Shown: positions 1 to 8,090, numbered from the stretch's first letter. The stretch: 27,756 bases of DNA from Ruminococcus flavefaciens (GCA_002309635.1 DBXO01000046.1:1-27756), one strand, 5' to 3'. A program made the numbers and translations. Notes: generated by a model not told the origin, from the letters alone.

Positions 1-87
1 GGCTTCATGAAGAGAATGGCTACCAAGAATGGCAGAAAGGTTTTAGCTCGTAGAAGATCTAAGGGCAGAGCAAGATTAACTCACTGA
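1..87 (+). CDS. rpmH: 50S ribosomal protein L34, 3' part
   Basis: This is the C-terminal 28 codons of ribosomal protein L34, a very small, highly basic protein of the large ribosomal subunit. The reading frame is open from the first base and ends in TGA at 85-87. The visible residues include GFMKRMATKNGRKVLARRR and end in RARLTH, which is the typical L34 C-terminus. The start codon and about 15 N-terminal residues lie off the left edge. A strong terminator hairpin follows directly, and rnpA comes next, the usual arrangement beside the replication origin. Confidence 0.95.
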   Translation, partial: GFMKRMATKNGRKVLARRRSKGRARLTH

Positions 88-94
88 CGAGGCT

Positions 95-126
95 GACCAC
101 AAAATCTTAATTTTGTGGTCTTTTTT
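95..126 (+). terminator. Rho-independent terminator after rpmH
   Basis: A 10-11 bp stem (GACCACAAAA at 95-104 with TTTTGTGGTC at 111-120) is followed by six T residues. It sits between rpmH and rnpA, so rnpA is probably expressed by read-through or from a weak promoter overlapping this region. A GTG codon at 115 inside the hairpin is in frame with rnpA but is not a credible start. Confidence 0.85.
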
Positions 127-153
127 GTTAGGACACTGTATGCAGGTGCAAAT

Positions 154-522
154 ATGCTTTATACGGAAATATTGAACGATAACAAGGACTTTCTTGCCCT
201 TTACAAAAAGGGCAGGTACGCTGCCTCAAAATATTCGGTGATTTATGTCAGACCAAACGGCAGACCCTTTAACCGTCTCGGCATTACCGCAGGAAAAAAG
301 GTGGGCAACGCCGTGTGCCGCAACCGGGCAAAAAGGCTTATCCGTCTTGCCTATCGTACCTCGGAGGTCAATATGCCTGTGGGTATGGATATCGTCATTG
401 TGGCGAGAGCTGCAATATGCAGCATAAAATCAGATGAATACTGCGGTTATATGGACAAGTACGGAGTGAATGACATAAATAAGATGTTCAGAAGCTTTGA
501 TGTTAAGAATAAACGTGTATGA
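154..522 (+). CDS. rnpA: Ribonuclease P protein component
   Basis: RnpA binds the catalytic RNase P RNA and helps it remove 5' leaders from pre-tRNAs. The 122-aa product has the usual length. It carries the family landmarks: an N-terminal NxDF..LYKKGR block, then a basic RNR-type block (GKKVGNAVCRNRAKRLIR, residues about 47-64), the RNA-binding helix of the family. I chose ATG 154 because AGGTG at 144-148 is correctly spaced and the family normally begins this close to the first conserved block. The in-frame GTG at 115 lies in the rpmH terminator. The stop overlaps the yidD start in an ATGA, indicating translational coupling. Confidence 0.93.
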   Translation: MLYTEILNDNKDFLALYKKGRYAASKYSVIYVRPNGRPFNRLGITAGKKVGNAVCRNRAKRLIRLAYRTSEVNMPVGMDIVIVARAAICSIKSDEYCGYMDKYGVNDINKMFRSFDVKNKRV

Positions 523-797
523 AATATATTGTTCTGGGATTAATAAAATTCTATCAGAAATTCATTTCTCCGCTTTTTCCGCCTAAATGTAAATATTATC
601 CTACATGCAGCAGCTATGCTGTAAGCGCTGTCAAACGCTTCGGCGCTGTTAGGGGCTCGGCTCTTGCCGTGTGGAGGATACTCCGCTGCAATCCATGGTC
701 AATGGGCGGCATAGACTATGTTCCCGAAAAATTCACTTTCAGAGTGAAGAAATATGACTTCATCGATCCTGATTTCGATGAGCATGAGAACAAATAA
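519..797 (+). CDS. yidD: Membrane protein insertion efficiency factor
   Basis: This 92-aa protein is YidD, which sits at the inner face of the cytoplasmic membrane and assists YidC-dependent insertion of membrane proteins. It shows the family signature almost throughout: FYQKFISP, then CKYYPTCSSYA with its conserved cysteines, and RILRCNPW followed by GGIDYVP. An N-terminal amphipathic or hydrophobic stretch (KYIVLGLIKFYQKFISPLF) would place it at the membrane. It overlaps rnpA by 4 bp and is followed 18 bp later by yidC, so the three genes probably form one transcription unit. Confidence 0.95.
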   Translation: MKYIVLGLIKFYQKFISPLFPPKCKYYPTCSSYAVSAVKRFGAVRGSALAVWRILRCNPWSMGGIDYVPEKFTFRVKKYDFIDPDFDEHENK

Positions 798-815
798 TTC
801 TAAGAGGGATGAATA

Positions 816-1952
816 TTGAGCTATATTTATACTTTGATAGGTGTGCCGCTGGGCTACCTTATGCGACTTATCTATTCCATTTGCAATAATTATGCCGTAG
901 CTATCATTATATTTACGGTATTTACAAAAATTCTGCTCTTTCCCGTCAGCTACAAGACGCAGAAGAGCTCCGCAAGAATGCAGCTTCTCAACCCTAAGCT
1001 TGAAAAGCTGAGAAAAAGCTTCGCAAACAATCCTCAGAGACTGCAGGAGGAGCAGCAGAAGCTCTACCAGCAGGAAGGCGTGAACCCCATGGGCTCATGT
1101 CTGCCGATGTTTGTACAGATGCTCATTCTTTTCGGCGTTATGGAGGTTATCTACAAGCCCATAACCCATATCCTTAATATTTCTAAGAATATTATCGAGG
1201 ACGCCGTTGCTATCGCGGCAAAGGATATCGATAAGCTGGATACAAGAAATATGAGATGCGAGCTACTTACTATGGAGCACCTCAGAGATCACGGTGACAG
1301 ATATACTTCACTGGGAGAGAATTTTTTCTCAAAGGTATCCGAATTCAATGAGAAATTCACTCTTTTCGGTGCAAATCTCGGCAAAACACCTGAGTTGCAC
1401 CCCGAAATATGGAACAAGGAAGCTATAATTCTTTTCGCTATCCCGATACTTGCGGGTCTTTCACAGCTTCTTGTATCGGTTTACGGTCAGATCCACCAGA
1501 AAAAGACTAATCCTACTTCACAGCCCGGCGGCGGCTGTATAATGTTCCTTACTTATGTTATGCCGCTTGTTTCAATTATTTTCGCTTTCCAGCTGCCCGC
1601 AGGTGTAGGCTTCTACTGGATTTGGCAGTCAATATTCTCATTCATTATAACCTTTGCGCTTAACTGCTACTTTACTCCCGAGCGCGTCAAGGTAATAAAT
1701 GAACAGGAAAAAGAAAAAGCAAGGATTTATGCAGAAAAACATCCGAATAAGAAAACGTTTATGCAGAAAATGATGGAGCAGCAGTCTGCTCTTGATCAGC
1801 AGAACAGCGGTTCTTCTTCTTCAGGCAAGGCTAAGGGTATATCACGTTCGGAACAGAGCAAGCAGAACCGTGACAAGATCAAGGAAGCAAGAAGACGTAT
1901 GGCTGAAAAGTACGGAGATTCTTACGAAGATGATAATGATGAAGAGGACTGA
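816..1952 (+). CDS. yidC: Membrane protein insertase YidC/Oxa1 family
   Basis: YidC inserts and folds membrane proteins, alone or with SecYEG. The 378-aa protein has about five hydrophobic segments: roughly 24-44, 96-115, 201-222, 240-258 and 264-285. The charged cytosolic hairpin after the first segment includes YKTQKSSARMQLLNPKLEKL. The groove position that is Arg in B. subtilis SpoIIIJ appears to be Lys38 (FTKILLFP). No lipobox cysteine is visible. The loop between the second and third helices is about 85 residues, longer than in Bacillus homologues. The tail is basic and then acidic (ends EDDNDEED). Start is TTG 816, chosen for the AGAGGGA ribosome binding site at 803-809; no in-frame ATG is near. 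Confidence 0.93.
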   Translation: MSYIYTLIGVPLGYLMRLIYSICNNYAVAIIIFTVFTKILLFPVSYKTQKSSARMQLLNPKLEKLRKSFANNPQRLQEEQQKLYQQEGVNPMGSCLPMFVQMLILFGVMEVIYKPITHILNISKNIIEDAVAIAAKDIDKLDTRNMRCELLTMEHLRDHGDRYTSLGENFFSKVSEFNEKFTLFGANLGKTPELHPEIWNKEAIILFAIPILAGLSQLLVSVYGQIHQKKTNPTSQPGGGCIMFLTYVMPLVSIIFAFQLPAGVGFYWIWQSIFSFIITFALNCYFTPERVKVINEQEKEKARIYAEKHPNKKTFMQKMMEQQSALDQQNSGSSSSGKAKGISRSEQSKQNRDKIKEARRRMAEKYGDSYEDDNDEED

Positions 1953-1973
1953 GTCCTCAGGGAGGTATAAAGT

Positions 1974-3071
1974 ATGACAGAAATTTTCACAGCACGATCC
2001 GTTGAAGAGGCTAAGGAAATGGCCGCCAGGAAGTTCGGAAAAAAGATCGGTGAGATCAGGTTCGAGATCCTTGATGAAGGCAAGAAAGGTCTTTTCGGTA
2101 TTGGTTCAAAGGAAGCAAAGGTAAAGGCAACTATTCCCGAAGGAAGCACTCAGACAGCAGCTCCTAAGGCTGTTCAGGAAGCTCCGAAAACAACTGCACC
2201 CGCAAGCGATGTAAAGACAGAGCCTGTAACAAAGACTGTTGCAGAAAAGCCTGTTGTAACAACAACTACAGAGACTAAGGCTGCTCAGAAATCCGAAGCT
2301 CAGACAAAGACAGCTGCTGAGGAAAAGGCAGCAGACGCAGTTCCGGAGAATGACGACGAGGAGGCTTATTCACTCGACAACTTTACACTTATCGAGGACG
2401 AGGCTCTTATAAATCCAAAGGTGAAGCTTGCAATGGATTATATCACAAGCATTCTCAGAGCTATGGACGTTGACGTTGAGTTCAAGGTATATCAGAACGA
2501 AACAGGTGCTGTCATCAATATCGAAAGCGATAACAACGGCACTATAATAGGCAGACGCGGCGAGACTCTCGACGCTATACAGTATCTTTGCTCTATCATT
2601 GCAAATAAGGGCGACAAGGACTACTACAGGATCACAATTGACTGTCTCGGCTACAGAAGCAAGAGAAAGGATACTCTTGAGCAGCTTGCTGCAAAGGTTG
2701 CCAAGTCAGTTCTCAGAACAGGCCGTTCACAGCCCCTTGAGCCTATGAATCCTTATGAGAGAAGAGTTATCCACTCTGCTATCTCGAATATCGAAGGCGT
2801 TTCCTCACGTTCTGTGGGAGAGGAGCCTTACAGAAAGATAATCATTTCTTCCAACAATCCGAGAAGAGGCGGCGGAAGACGTGATAACAGACGTGACGGC
2901 GGCAGAAGAAACGATAACAGAAGAAACGGCGGTCAGAGAAATAACCGCGACAGAGAGGTAAATATGGAGCGCAGAAGCGTGGACCTCTCAACAAGCTTTG
3001 AAAAGGACTACAAGAGACCAAAGCCAGAGGACGAGATACAGGGCGGTCTTTACGGTAAGATCGAGCTTTAA
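1974..3071 (+). CDS. khpB: RNA-binding protein KhpB (Jag), KH and R3H domains
   Basis: KhpB (Jag/EloR) is a cytoplasmic RNA-binding protein that, with KhpA, affects cell elongation and division in Firmicutes. The 365-aa product has a Jag-N domain (residues 1-52, ending GLFGIGSKEAKV), a long Ala/Thr/Glu/Lys/Pro linker (about 55-135), a KH domain with the GxxG loop GRRGE (near 190) and an R3H domain (MNPYERRVIHSAI). After the R3H domain there is an Arg/Asn/Gly-rich stretch (about 297-325) and a conserved-looking C-terminus GGLYGKIEL. The RGG-like tail is not part of the minimal family. ATG 1974 follows GGGAGGT. It sits in its usual place behind yidC, and a terminator follows. Confidence 0.93.
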   Translation: MTEIFTARSVEEAKEMAARKFGKKIGEIRFEILDEGKKGLFGIGSKEAKVKATIPEGSTQTAAPKAVQEAPKTTAPASDVKTEPVTKTVAEKPVVTTTTETKAAQKSEAQTKTAAEEKAADAVPENDDEEAYSLDNFTLIEDEALINPKVKLAMDYITSILRAMDVDVEFKVYQNETGAVINIESDNNGTIIGRRGETLDAIQYLCSIIANKGDKDYYRITIDCLGYRSKRKDTLEQLAAKVAKSVLRTGRSQPLEPMNPYERRVIHSAISNIEGVSSRSVGEEPYRKIIISSNNPRRGGGRRDNRRDGGRRNDNRRNGGQRNNRDREVNMERRSVDLSTSFEKDYKRPKPEDEIQGGLYGKIEL

Positions 3072-3082
3072 TCGAATATGTG

Positions 3083-3111
3083 AAACAACGGCTTTATGCC
3101 GTTGTTTTTTT
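3083..3111 (+). terminator. Terminator after khpB
   Basis: A 10-bp stem (AAACAACGGC at 3083-3092, GCCGTTGTTT at 3098-3107) with a 5-nt loop runs into seven T residues. It separates the rnpA-yidD-yidC-khpB unit from mnmE, whose ribosome binding site begins 1-2 bases after it, so mnmE expression may depend on partial read-through. Confidence 0.85.
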
Positions 3112-3123
3112 AGGAGTGGTTTG

Positions 3124-4485
3124 ATGTCAACAATTGCTGCTATATCAACTCCGAATGCTATGGGAGGAATAGCCGTCATTCGTATTTCGGGCGAGGACGC
3201 TTTAAACGTAGCTGAAAGGATATTCTCCCCTTTCGGTAATAAAAAAGTTGCTGATATGGACGGCTATACATGTGCCTACGGAGTTGCTCATGACGGTGAG
3301 GAGAGGCTGGACGACTGTATCCTTACCGTATTCAGAGCGCCCCACAGCTATACGGGCGAGGATATTGCGGAGCTCTCTTGTCACGGCGGACTTTATGTTA
3401 CTAAAAAAGTGCTTCGTGCAGCTTTAAAAAACGGTGCTGTGAACGCTGAGGCCGGAGAGTTCACAAAGAGGGCTTACCTGAACGGAAAGCTTGACTTAAC
3501 TCAGGCTGAGGCAGTAATGGATATAATTTCCGCCAAGGGTGAACGTGAACTGAAAATGGCTGAAAGTCTGCGCGAGGGCTCTGCTTTTAAAAAGGCAAGG
3601 AAGTGCTCGGATAAGCTTATGAAGATCCTCGGTGACCTTGCGGCGTGGGCTGACTACCCTGAGGAGGATATCCCCGAGGTACGTCCGGAGGTGCTCTCCG
3701 CGGAGCTGAACGAAGTTCGTGACGAACTCAGGTCACTTATAAGAAATTATGACAGTGGCCGTATTCTGCGTGAGGGCGTTGCTACTGCTATTATCGGGCG
3801 TCCTAATGTTGGCAAGTCAACTCTTTTCAATTGTCTGAGCGGCTGCGAGAGAAGTATCGTTACAGAGATAGCAGGTACAACTCGTGATATCATCGAAGAG
3901 TCAGTGCGTATCGGAGATATAACGTTGAGGCTCTCGGACACAGCAGGTATCCATGAGACTGACGATATCATCGAGGGTATCGGAGTGGAGATGGCAGAAA
4001 AAATGATATCAAAGTCAGAACTTGTTATTGCTGTTTTTGATGGAAGTTGTCCGCTCACGGAGGACGATCTGTATTTAATTAATAAAATAAACAAAGATAA
4101 AACTGTTGCTGTAATCAATAAAAACGACGTTGAACAGCTGCTCGATACTTCTCTTCTTGAAGATAAACTTCAACATATTGTATATTTATCAGCCAAGGAA
4201 AACACAGGAGTTGAGGAGCTTTACAACAGGATTCAGACGATTTTCAAACTTGATGAAGCTGATTTTGATACCGCAACAGCTGCAAATGAGCGACAGAAAT
4301 TGTGTATAGATAAGGCACTGGAAGGTATTGAAAGTGCCATTTCATCACTTGAAATTGGTGAAATGCTTGATGCAGTAAATATTCTTATTGATGAAGCAGA
4401 GCAGTCGCTTCTTATGCTTACAGGTGAAAAAGTTACGGACGCAGTTGTTGATGATGTATTCTCACGCTTCTGTGTCGGAAAATAA
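3124..4485 (+). CDS. mnmE: tRNA modification GTPase MnmE
   Basis: MnmE (TrmE) is a GTPase that, with MnmG, builds the aminomethyl-type modification on uridine 34 of several tRNAs. The 453-aa protein begins MSTIAAISTPNAMGGIAVIR, the tetrahydrofolate-binding N-terminal domain. A Ras-like G domain follows with G1 GRPNVGKS (225-232), a G2 block ending GTTRD, G3 DTAG (272-275), G4 NKND (332-335) and a SAKE G5. The C-terminus is FCVGK, a mild variant of the catalytic-cysteine motif C(I/L/V)GK, with the cysteine retained. ATG 3124 has AGGAG at 3112-3116; the frame is open further upstream into khpB, but the family length supports this start. Confidence 0.95.
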   Translation: MSTIAAISTPNAMGGIAVIRISGEDALNVAERIFSPFGNKKVADMDGYTCAYGVAHDGEERLDDCILTVFRAPHSYTGEDIAELSCHGGLYVTKKVLRAALKNGAVNAEAGEFTKRAYLNGKLDLTQAEAVMDIISAKGERELKMAESLREGSAFKKARKCSDKLMKILGDLAAWADYPEEDIPEVRPEVLSAELNEVRDELRSLIRNYDSGRILREGVATAIIGRPNVGKSTLFNCLSGCERSIVTEIAGTTRDIIEESVRIGDITLRLSDTAGIHETDDIIEGIGVEMAEKMISKSELVIAVFDGSCPLTEDDLYLINKINKDKTVAVINKNDVEQLLDTSLLEDKLQHIVYLSAKENTGVEELYNRIQTIFKLDEADFDTATAANERQKLCIDKALEGIESAISSLEIGEMLDAVNILIDEAEQSLLMLTGEKVTDAVVDDVFSRFCVGK

Positions 4486-4501
4486 TGTTTCATGTGAAAC
4501 A
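4486..4501 (+). promoter_or_regulatory. parS-like centromere site, one mismatch
   Basis: TGTTTCATGTGAAACA differs at one position from the Firmicutes parS consensus TGTTTCACGTGAAACA. It starts on the base directly after the mnmE stop codon and ends 6 bases before the mnmG Shine-Dalgarno. It is the exact reverse complement of the site at 8043-8058. ParB is expected to nucleate here. Confidence 0.88.
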
Positions 4502-4518
4502 ATAAAGGAGGGATATTT

Positions 4519-6408
4519 TTGAACTACGAAATGGGAGAATATGATGTTGCCATAGTCGGTGCCGGTCATGCAGGCGTTGAAGCAGCTCTTGCAGCTGCTA
4601 GGCTGGGTTGCAAAACTATTATGTTTACAATATCGCTTGATCAGATTGCTAATATGCCGTGTAACCCTTCAATAGGAGGTACTGCAAAGGGACACCTCGT
4701 TCGTGAAATTGATGCTTTGGGCGGTGAAATGGGCAAAGCTGCAGACAAATGCTTCATTCAGAGCAGAATGCTGAATCGCGGCAAGGGCCCCGCAGTTCAT
4801 AGTCTGAGGGTTCAGGCAGACCGCGTCGAGTATCATAAATATATGAAAAATGTCTGTGAAAAGCAGAAGAATCTTTTTGTAAAGCAGGCTGAAATATCCG
4901 ATGTAATAATTGAAAACGGTAAAATTACCGGTGTCCGCACAAAACTCGGGGCAGAATATAAGGTAAAGGCTGTGGTAATCGCTACAGGAACATATCTTAA
5001 AGGTAAGATTCATATAGGCGAGGTTTCATATGAAAGCGGTCCGGATTCTGCCTTACCAAGTACATTTCTCTCAAAAAGTCTCATTGAAAACGGAGTTGAG
5101 CTCTGCAGATTCAAGACAGGTACTCCTTGCCGTGTAAACAAAAGAAGTATTAATTTTGATATTATGGAAAGACAGGACGGCGATGAAAGAATAGTTCCAT
5201 TTTCGTTTGAGACTGATCCTGAAAAGCTTGATAATAAAGTAAGCTGTTACGTGACATATACAAATAGTAAGACACATGAAGTAATACTTGCAAACCTTGA
5301 CAGATCACCTCTTTACTCCGGAAGAATAGAAGGAGTAGGTCCGAGATATTGTCCGTCCATTGAGGACAAGATTGTCAGGTTTTCAGATAAACCACGTCAT
5401 CAGCTGTTTGTAGAGCCTATGGGAATGAGCACTGAAGAGTACTATTTACAGGGAATGTCATCATCGCTTCCGGAAGATGTGCAGCTTGCATTCCTCAGAA
5501 CTATAGACGGACTTGAGGACGTGGAGATAATGCGTCCTGCTTACGCTATAGAGTATGATTGCTGCAATCCGAATCAGCTTCTCCCCACTCTTGAATTCAA
5601 GAATATTGAGGGATTATACGGTGCCGGCCAGTTTAACGGCAGCTCAGGATATGAGGAAGCTGCCGCGCAGGGTATAGTTGCAGGTATAAATGCTGCGCTT
5701 AAAATTAAAGGAAGAGAGCCTATGATTCTTGACCGTGCGAGCTCATATATCGGTACTTTGGTAGATGATCTTGTTACTAAAGGGTGCTCTGACCCGTACA
5801 GAATGATGACTTCACGAAGCGAGTACAGGCTTATTTTAAGGCAGGATAACGCTGACCAGAGGCTTACACCAATCGGTTATAGGATAGGACTGATCTCTCA
5901 GGAGCGTTTTGACGCTCTTATGGTAAAGGAAAAGCTTACTGCAACAGAGATTGAAAGGGTTTCAAAGCTTAATATTTCGCCGTCAGATGAGCTTAATTCA
6001 TTTCTTGAGGAGAAAGGAACTTCCCCTCTTACCACAGGCTGCAAGATGTCAGATCTTATCAGACGACCGCAGATTTTTTACTCTGATCTTGAAAGATTTG
6101 ACGAGGACAGACCTGATCTGCCATTTGAAGTTGCGGAACAGGTTGAATTGCAGATAAAATATGAGGGATATATCCAGAAACAGCTTCAGCAGATCGAGCA
6201 AATGAGAAAAATGGAGTCAAAAAAGCTTCCTAAGGACCTTGATTACAACATGATTTACGGTCTCAGACTTGAAGCAGCTGAAAAACTCAATAAGATAAAG
6301 CCTCTGTCAATCGGTCAGGCTTCACGCATTTCGGGAGTTTCACCAGCTGATATCTCAATGCTTGCAGTATGGCTGATGCATGAAAAGGGGGAAAATAATG
6401 CTTCCTGA
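4519..6408 (+). CDS. mnmG: tRNA uridine-5-carboxymethylaminomethyl modification enzyme MnmG
   Basis: MnmG (GidA) is the FAD-dependent partner of MnmE in modifying U34 of tRNA. The 629-aa protein has the full family length. The N-terminus carries the dinucleotide-binding motif GAGHAG (residues 14-19). Further landmarks are NPSIGGTAKGHLVREIDALG, the stretch GPAVHSLR..ADR, a FKTGTPCR block with the conserved cysteine, and QLFVEPMG. The C-terminal helical MnmE/tRNA-binding domain ends near RISGVSPADISML. I take TTG 4519 as start because GGAGG at 4508-4512 is ideally spaced; ATG 4531 would be too far. It overlaps rsmG by 11 bp. Confidence 0.95.
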   Translation: MNYEMGEYDVAIVGAGHAGVEAALAAARLGCKTIMFTISLDQIANMPCNPSIGGTAKGHLVREIDALGGEMGKAADKCFIQSRMLNRGKGPAVHSLRVQADRVEYHKYMKNVCEKQKNLFVKQAEISDVIIENGKITGVRTKLGAEYKVKAVVIATGTYLKGKIHIGEVSYESGPDSALPSTFLSKSLIENGVELCRFKTGTPCRVNKRSINFDIMERQDGDERIVPFSFETDPEKLDNKVSCYVTYTNSKTHEVILANLDRSPLYSGRIEGVGPRYCPSIEDKIVRFSDKPRHQLFVEPMGMSTEEYYLQGMSSSLPEDVQLAFLRTIDGLEDVEIMRPAYAIEYDCCNPNQLLPTLEFKNIEGLYGAGQFNGSSGYEEAAAQGIVAGINAALKIKGREPMILDRASSYIGTLVDDLVTKGCSDPYRMMTSRSEYRLILRQDNADQRLTPIGYRIGLISQERFDALMVKEKLTATEIERVSKLNISPSDELNSFLEEKGTSPLTTGCKMSDLIRRPQIFYSDLERFDEDRPDLPFEVAEQVELQIKYEGYIQKQLQQIEQMRKMESKKLPKDLDYNMIYGLRLEAAEKLNKIKPLSIGQASRISGVSPADISMLAVWLMHEKGENNAS

Positions 6409-7102
6409 GTTTGATTATTGTCGTGCTGATTTTGAAAAGGCAGGTATTGAATTATCGCATGAACTTTATGAGAAGCTGGATATTTATGCCGGATTTCTTG
6501 TGGAGTACAATAAAAAGGTCAATCTTACAGCTATTTCCGAACCATTGGAGATACTTCGCAAGCACTTTATAGACAGCATAATTCTTTCTGAATACGTAGA
6601 TATTAAGGAAAATTCTTCGGTCATAGATGTTGGTACAGGAGCCGGTTTTCCTTCTGTTCCACTGAAACTCTTTCGTCCTGATATTAAACTGACGCTGCTT
6701 GACAGTCTAAACAAGCGTATCGACTTTCTACGTCTCCTTTGCGAAAAACTTGATATTGATGCGCAGTTTATTCACGGACGTGCCGAGGATATCTCAAAAA
6801 AAGCTAAGTATCGTGAAATGTTCGACTTCTCATGCGCTCGTGCTGTTGCCAATCTTTCACTTCTTAGTGAGTTCTGTATCCCATTTGTTAAGGTTGGAGG
6901 CTGTTTTATTTCAATGAAAGGTCCTGCTGAGAATATTTCTGAGGGTGAGAACGCTGTAAAGATTCTTGGAGGTAAAATAGAAAATGTGTCTGAATATGAG
7001 CTTTTTAAAGAAAAACGCAGAATAATCCTGATAAAAAAGATTTCGCAAACTCCGCCAAAATATCCCAGAAACAGCAGTCAGATCAAGAAGAAGCAGCTCT
7101 GA
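6398..7102 (+). CDS. rsmG: 16S rRNA (guanine527-N7)-methyltransferase RsmG
   Basis: RsmG (GidB) methylates G527 of 16S rRNA using S-adenosylmethionine. The 234-aa protein shows LVEYNKKVNLTAI, the SAM-binding block DVGTGAGFPSVPLKL (residues 77-91), SARAVANL-like CARAVANLSLLSEF, and VGGCFISMKG. The tail KISQTPPKYPR is typical of Clostridia. ATG 6398 was chosen because the purine-rich AAAAGGGGG block at 6383-6391 sits just in front; an in-frame ATG at 6380 lies upstream of that block. The overlap with mnmG suggests translational coupling, and a terminator ends the unit. Confidence 0.95.
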   Translation: MLPEFDYCRADFEKAGIELSHELYEKLDIYAGFLVEYNKKVNLTAISEPLEILRKHFIDSIILSEYVDIKENSSVIDVGTGAGFPSVPLKLFRPDIKLTLLDSLNKRIDFLRLLCEKLDIDAQFIHGRAEDISKKAKYREMFDFSCARAVANLSLLSEFCIPFVKVGGCFISMKGPAENISEGENAVKILGGKIENVSEYELFKEKRRIILIKKISQTPPKYPRNSSQIKKKQL

Positions 7103-7121
7103 TAGCTTGATAAAATGTCAT

Positions 7122-7158
7122 AAAATCCGTCGTTTTAGCAGTAAACGGCGGATTTTTT
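7122..7158 (+). terminator. Terminator after rsmG
   Basis: A long stem (about 14 pairs including one G-U; arms 7122-7135 and 7143-7156) with a 7-nt loop and a T tract closes the mnmE-mnmG-rsmG unit. It lies just upstream of the noc promoter region. Confidence 0.85.
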
Positions 7159-7187
7159 CTATAGCAAATATTTCCGACTGATGTTAT

Positions 7188-7193
7188 TATAAT
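7188..7193 (+). promoter_or_regulatory. Candidate -10 box for noc
   Basis: A consensus TATAAT at 7188-7193 lies 33 bases upstream of the noc start, after the rsmG terminator. No convincing -35 is present at 17 bp, so the promoter is tentative. Confidence 0.35.
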
Positions 7194-7220
7194 TATATAA
7201 ACTTGATCGGAGGTCATAAT

Positions 7221-8036
7221 ATGGCAGGATTTTTAAATTTTACTAAGGAAAGACTTGTGAATAAGGTCGTTGAAATTGAAGTCGATGATATTATTTCTAA
7301 TCCCAATCAGCCACGTACTGATTTTTCTGAGGATATAACTTCCCTTGCTGAGTCTATTGCTCAGAATGGTATCTTGCAGCCTGTTTCCGTTCGTCGGAAG
7401 GGCTCCAAATATGAGCTTATCGCAGGTGAAAGAAGACTTCGTGCAGCCAAAATGTGCGGTTTTCCTGTTGTTCCATGTATAGTTCACGATGTCAGTGACA
7501 GACACTCTGCCGTGCTTGCTCTTGTGGAGAATATTCAGCGTCAGGACCTTTCTTTTTTTGATGAAGCTTCTGCTATTGAGAAGCTTATCACACATTATGG
7601 TATGACTCAGGAGGATGCTGCCTCAAAACTCGGACGTGCGCAGAGTACGATCGCAAATAAACTTCGTCTTCTTAGACTTACAGATAAAGAGCAATCATTA
7701 ATTATACAGTACGGTCTTACTGAGCGTCATGCAAGAGCCCTTTTAAGACTGGGAAGTGCTGAAGACCGTCTGTTTATACTTGACAAGATAATTAAGAATA
7801 ACCTTAACGTTGAACGTTCTGAGCGGCTAATTGATGAATTTATTGGCAGTGAACATAATAAGCAGAGCTACAAGAAGCGTTCAGTTGTGTTTCAGAATGT
7901 AAAGCTCTTTGTCAATACGATAAATAAAGCTATCGAAACTATGCAGGCTGCAGGGATCTCTGCTGATTCCAGAAAAATACAGAATGAAAATTACATAGAA
8001 TATCGGGTCAGGATACCTATTCAGAAGAAGTCATAA
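7221..8036 (+). CDS. noc: ParB-family nucleoid occlusion protein, Noc-like
   Basis: Noc is a ParB paralogue; in Bacillus it binds its own DNA sites and the membrane and blocks division over the nucleoid. The 271-aa product has the ParB/CTPase block GERRLRAAK (69-77), ENIQRQDLSFFDEA (103-116), a helix-turn-helix (about 128-150, GMTQEDAASKLGRAQSTIAN) and a C-terminal block KLFVNTINKA of the kind seen in Noc. The N-terminal MAGFLNFTKERLVNK could form the amphipathic membrane-targeting helix. ATG 7221 follows GGAGG at 7209-7213. It has its own terminator and stands ahead of parAB, matching Firmicutes order. Noc rather than ParB is inferred from position and C-terminus; I saw no obvious Bacillus-type Noc site. 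Confidence 0.85.
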   Translation: MAGFLNFTKERLVNKVVEIEVDDIISNPNQPRTDFSEDITSLAESIAQNGILQPVSVRRKGSKYELIAGERRLRAAKMCGFPVVPCIVHDVSDRHSAVLALVENIQRQDLSFFDEASAIEKLITHYGMTQEDAASKLGRAQSTIANKLRLLRLTDKEQSLIIQYGLTERHARALLRLGSAEDRLFILDKIIKNNLNVERSERLIDEFIGSEHNKQSYKKRSVVFQNVKLFVNTINKAIETMQAAGISADSRKIQNENYIEYRVRIPIQKKS

Positions 8037-8042
8037 CACAAT

Positions 8043-8058
8043 TGTTTCACATGAAACA
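8043..8058 (+). promoter_or_regulatory. parS-like site overlapping the noc terminator
   Basis: TGTTTCACATGAAACA has one mismatch to the parS consensus. It begins six bases after the noc stop codon, and its right part forms the 5' arm of the noc terminator. Confidence 0.88.
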
Positions 8059-8081
8059 TTTATGTTTCATGTGTTTTTTTT
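8048..8081 (+). terminator. Terminator after noc, built on parS half-sites
   Basis: The arms CACATGAAACAT (8048-8059) and ATGTTTCATGTG (8062-8073) are perfectly complementary and are followed by a run of T residues (8074-8081). The first arm is part of a parS-like site, and the second contains another parS half-site. Confidence 0.8.
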
Positions 8082-8090
8082 ATGAAATAG

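Noticed and set aside
115..153. Upstream GTG extension of rnpA
   Set aside because: It lies in the rpmH terminator hairpin and lacks a ribosome binding site; ATG 154 has one.
2998..3123. N-terminal extension of mnmE into khpB
   Set aside because: Unlike any MnmE N-terminus and crosses a terminator; ATG 3124 gives the normal family start.
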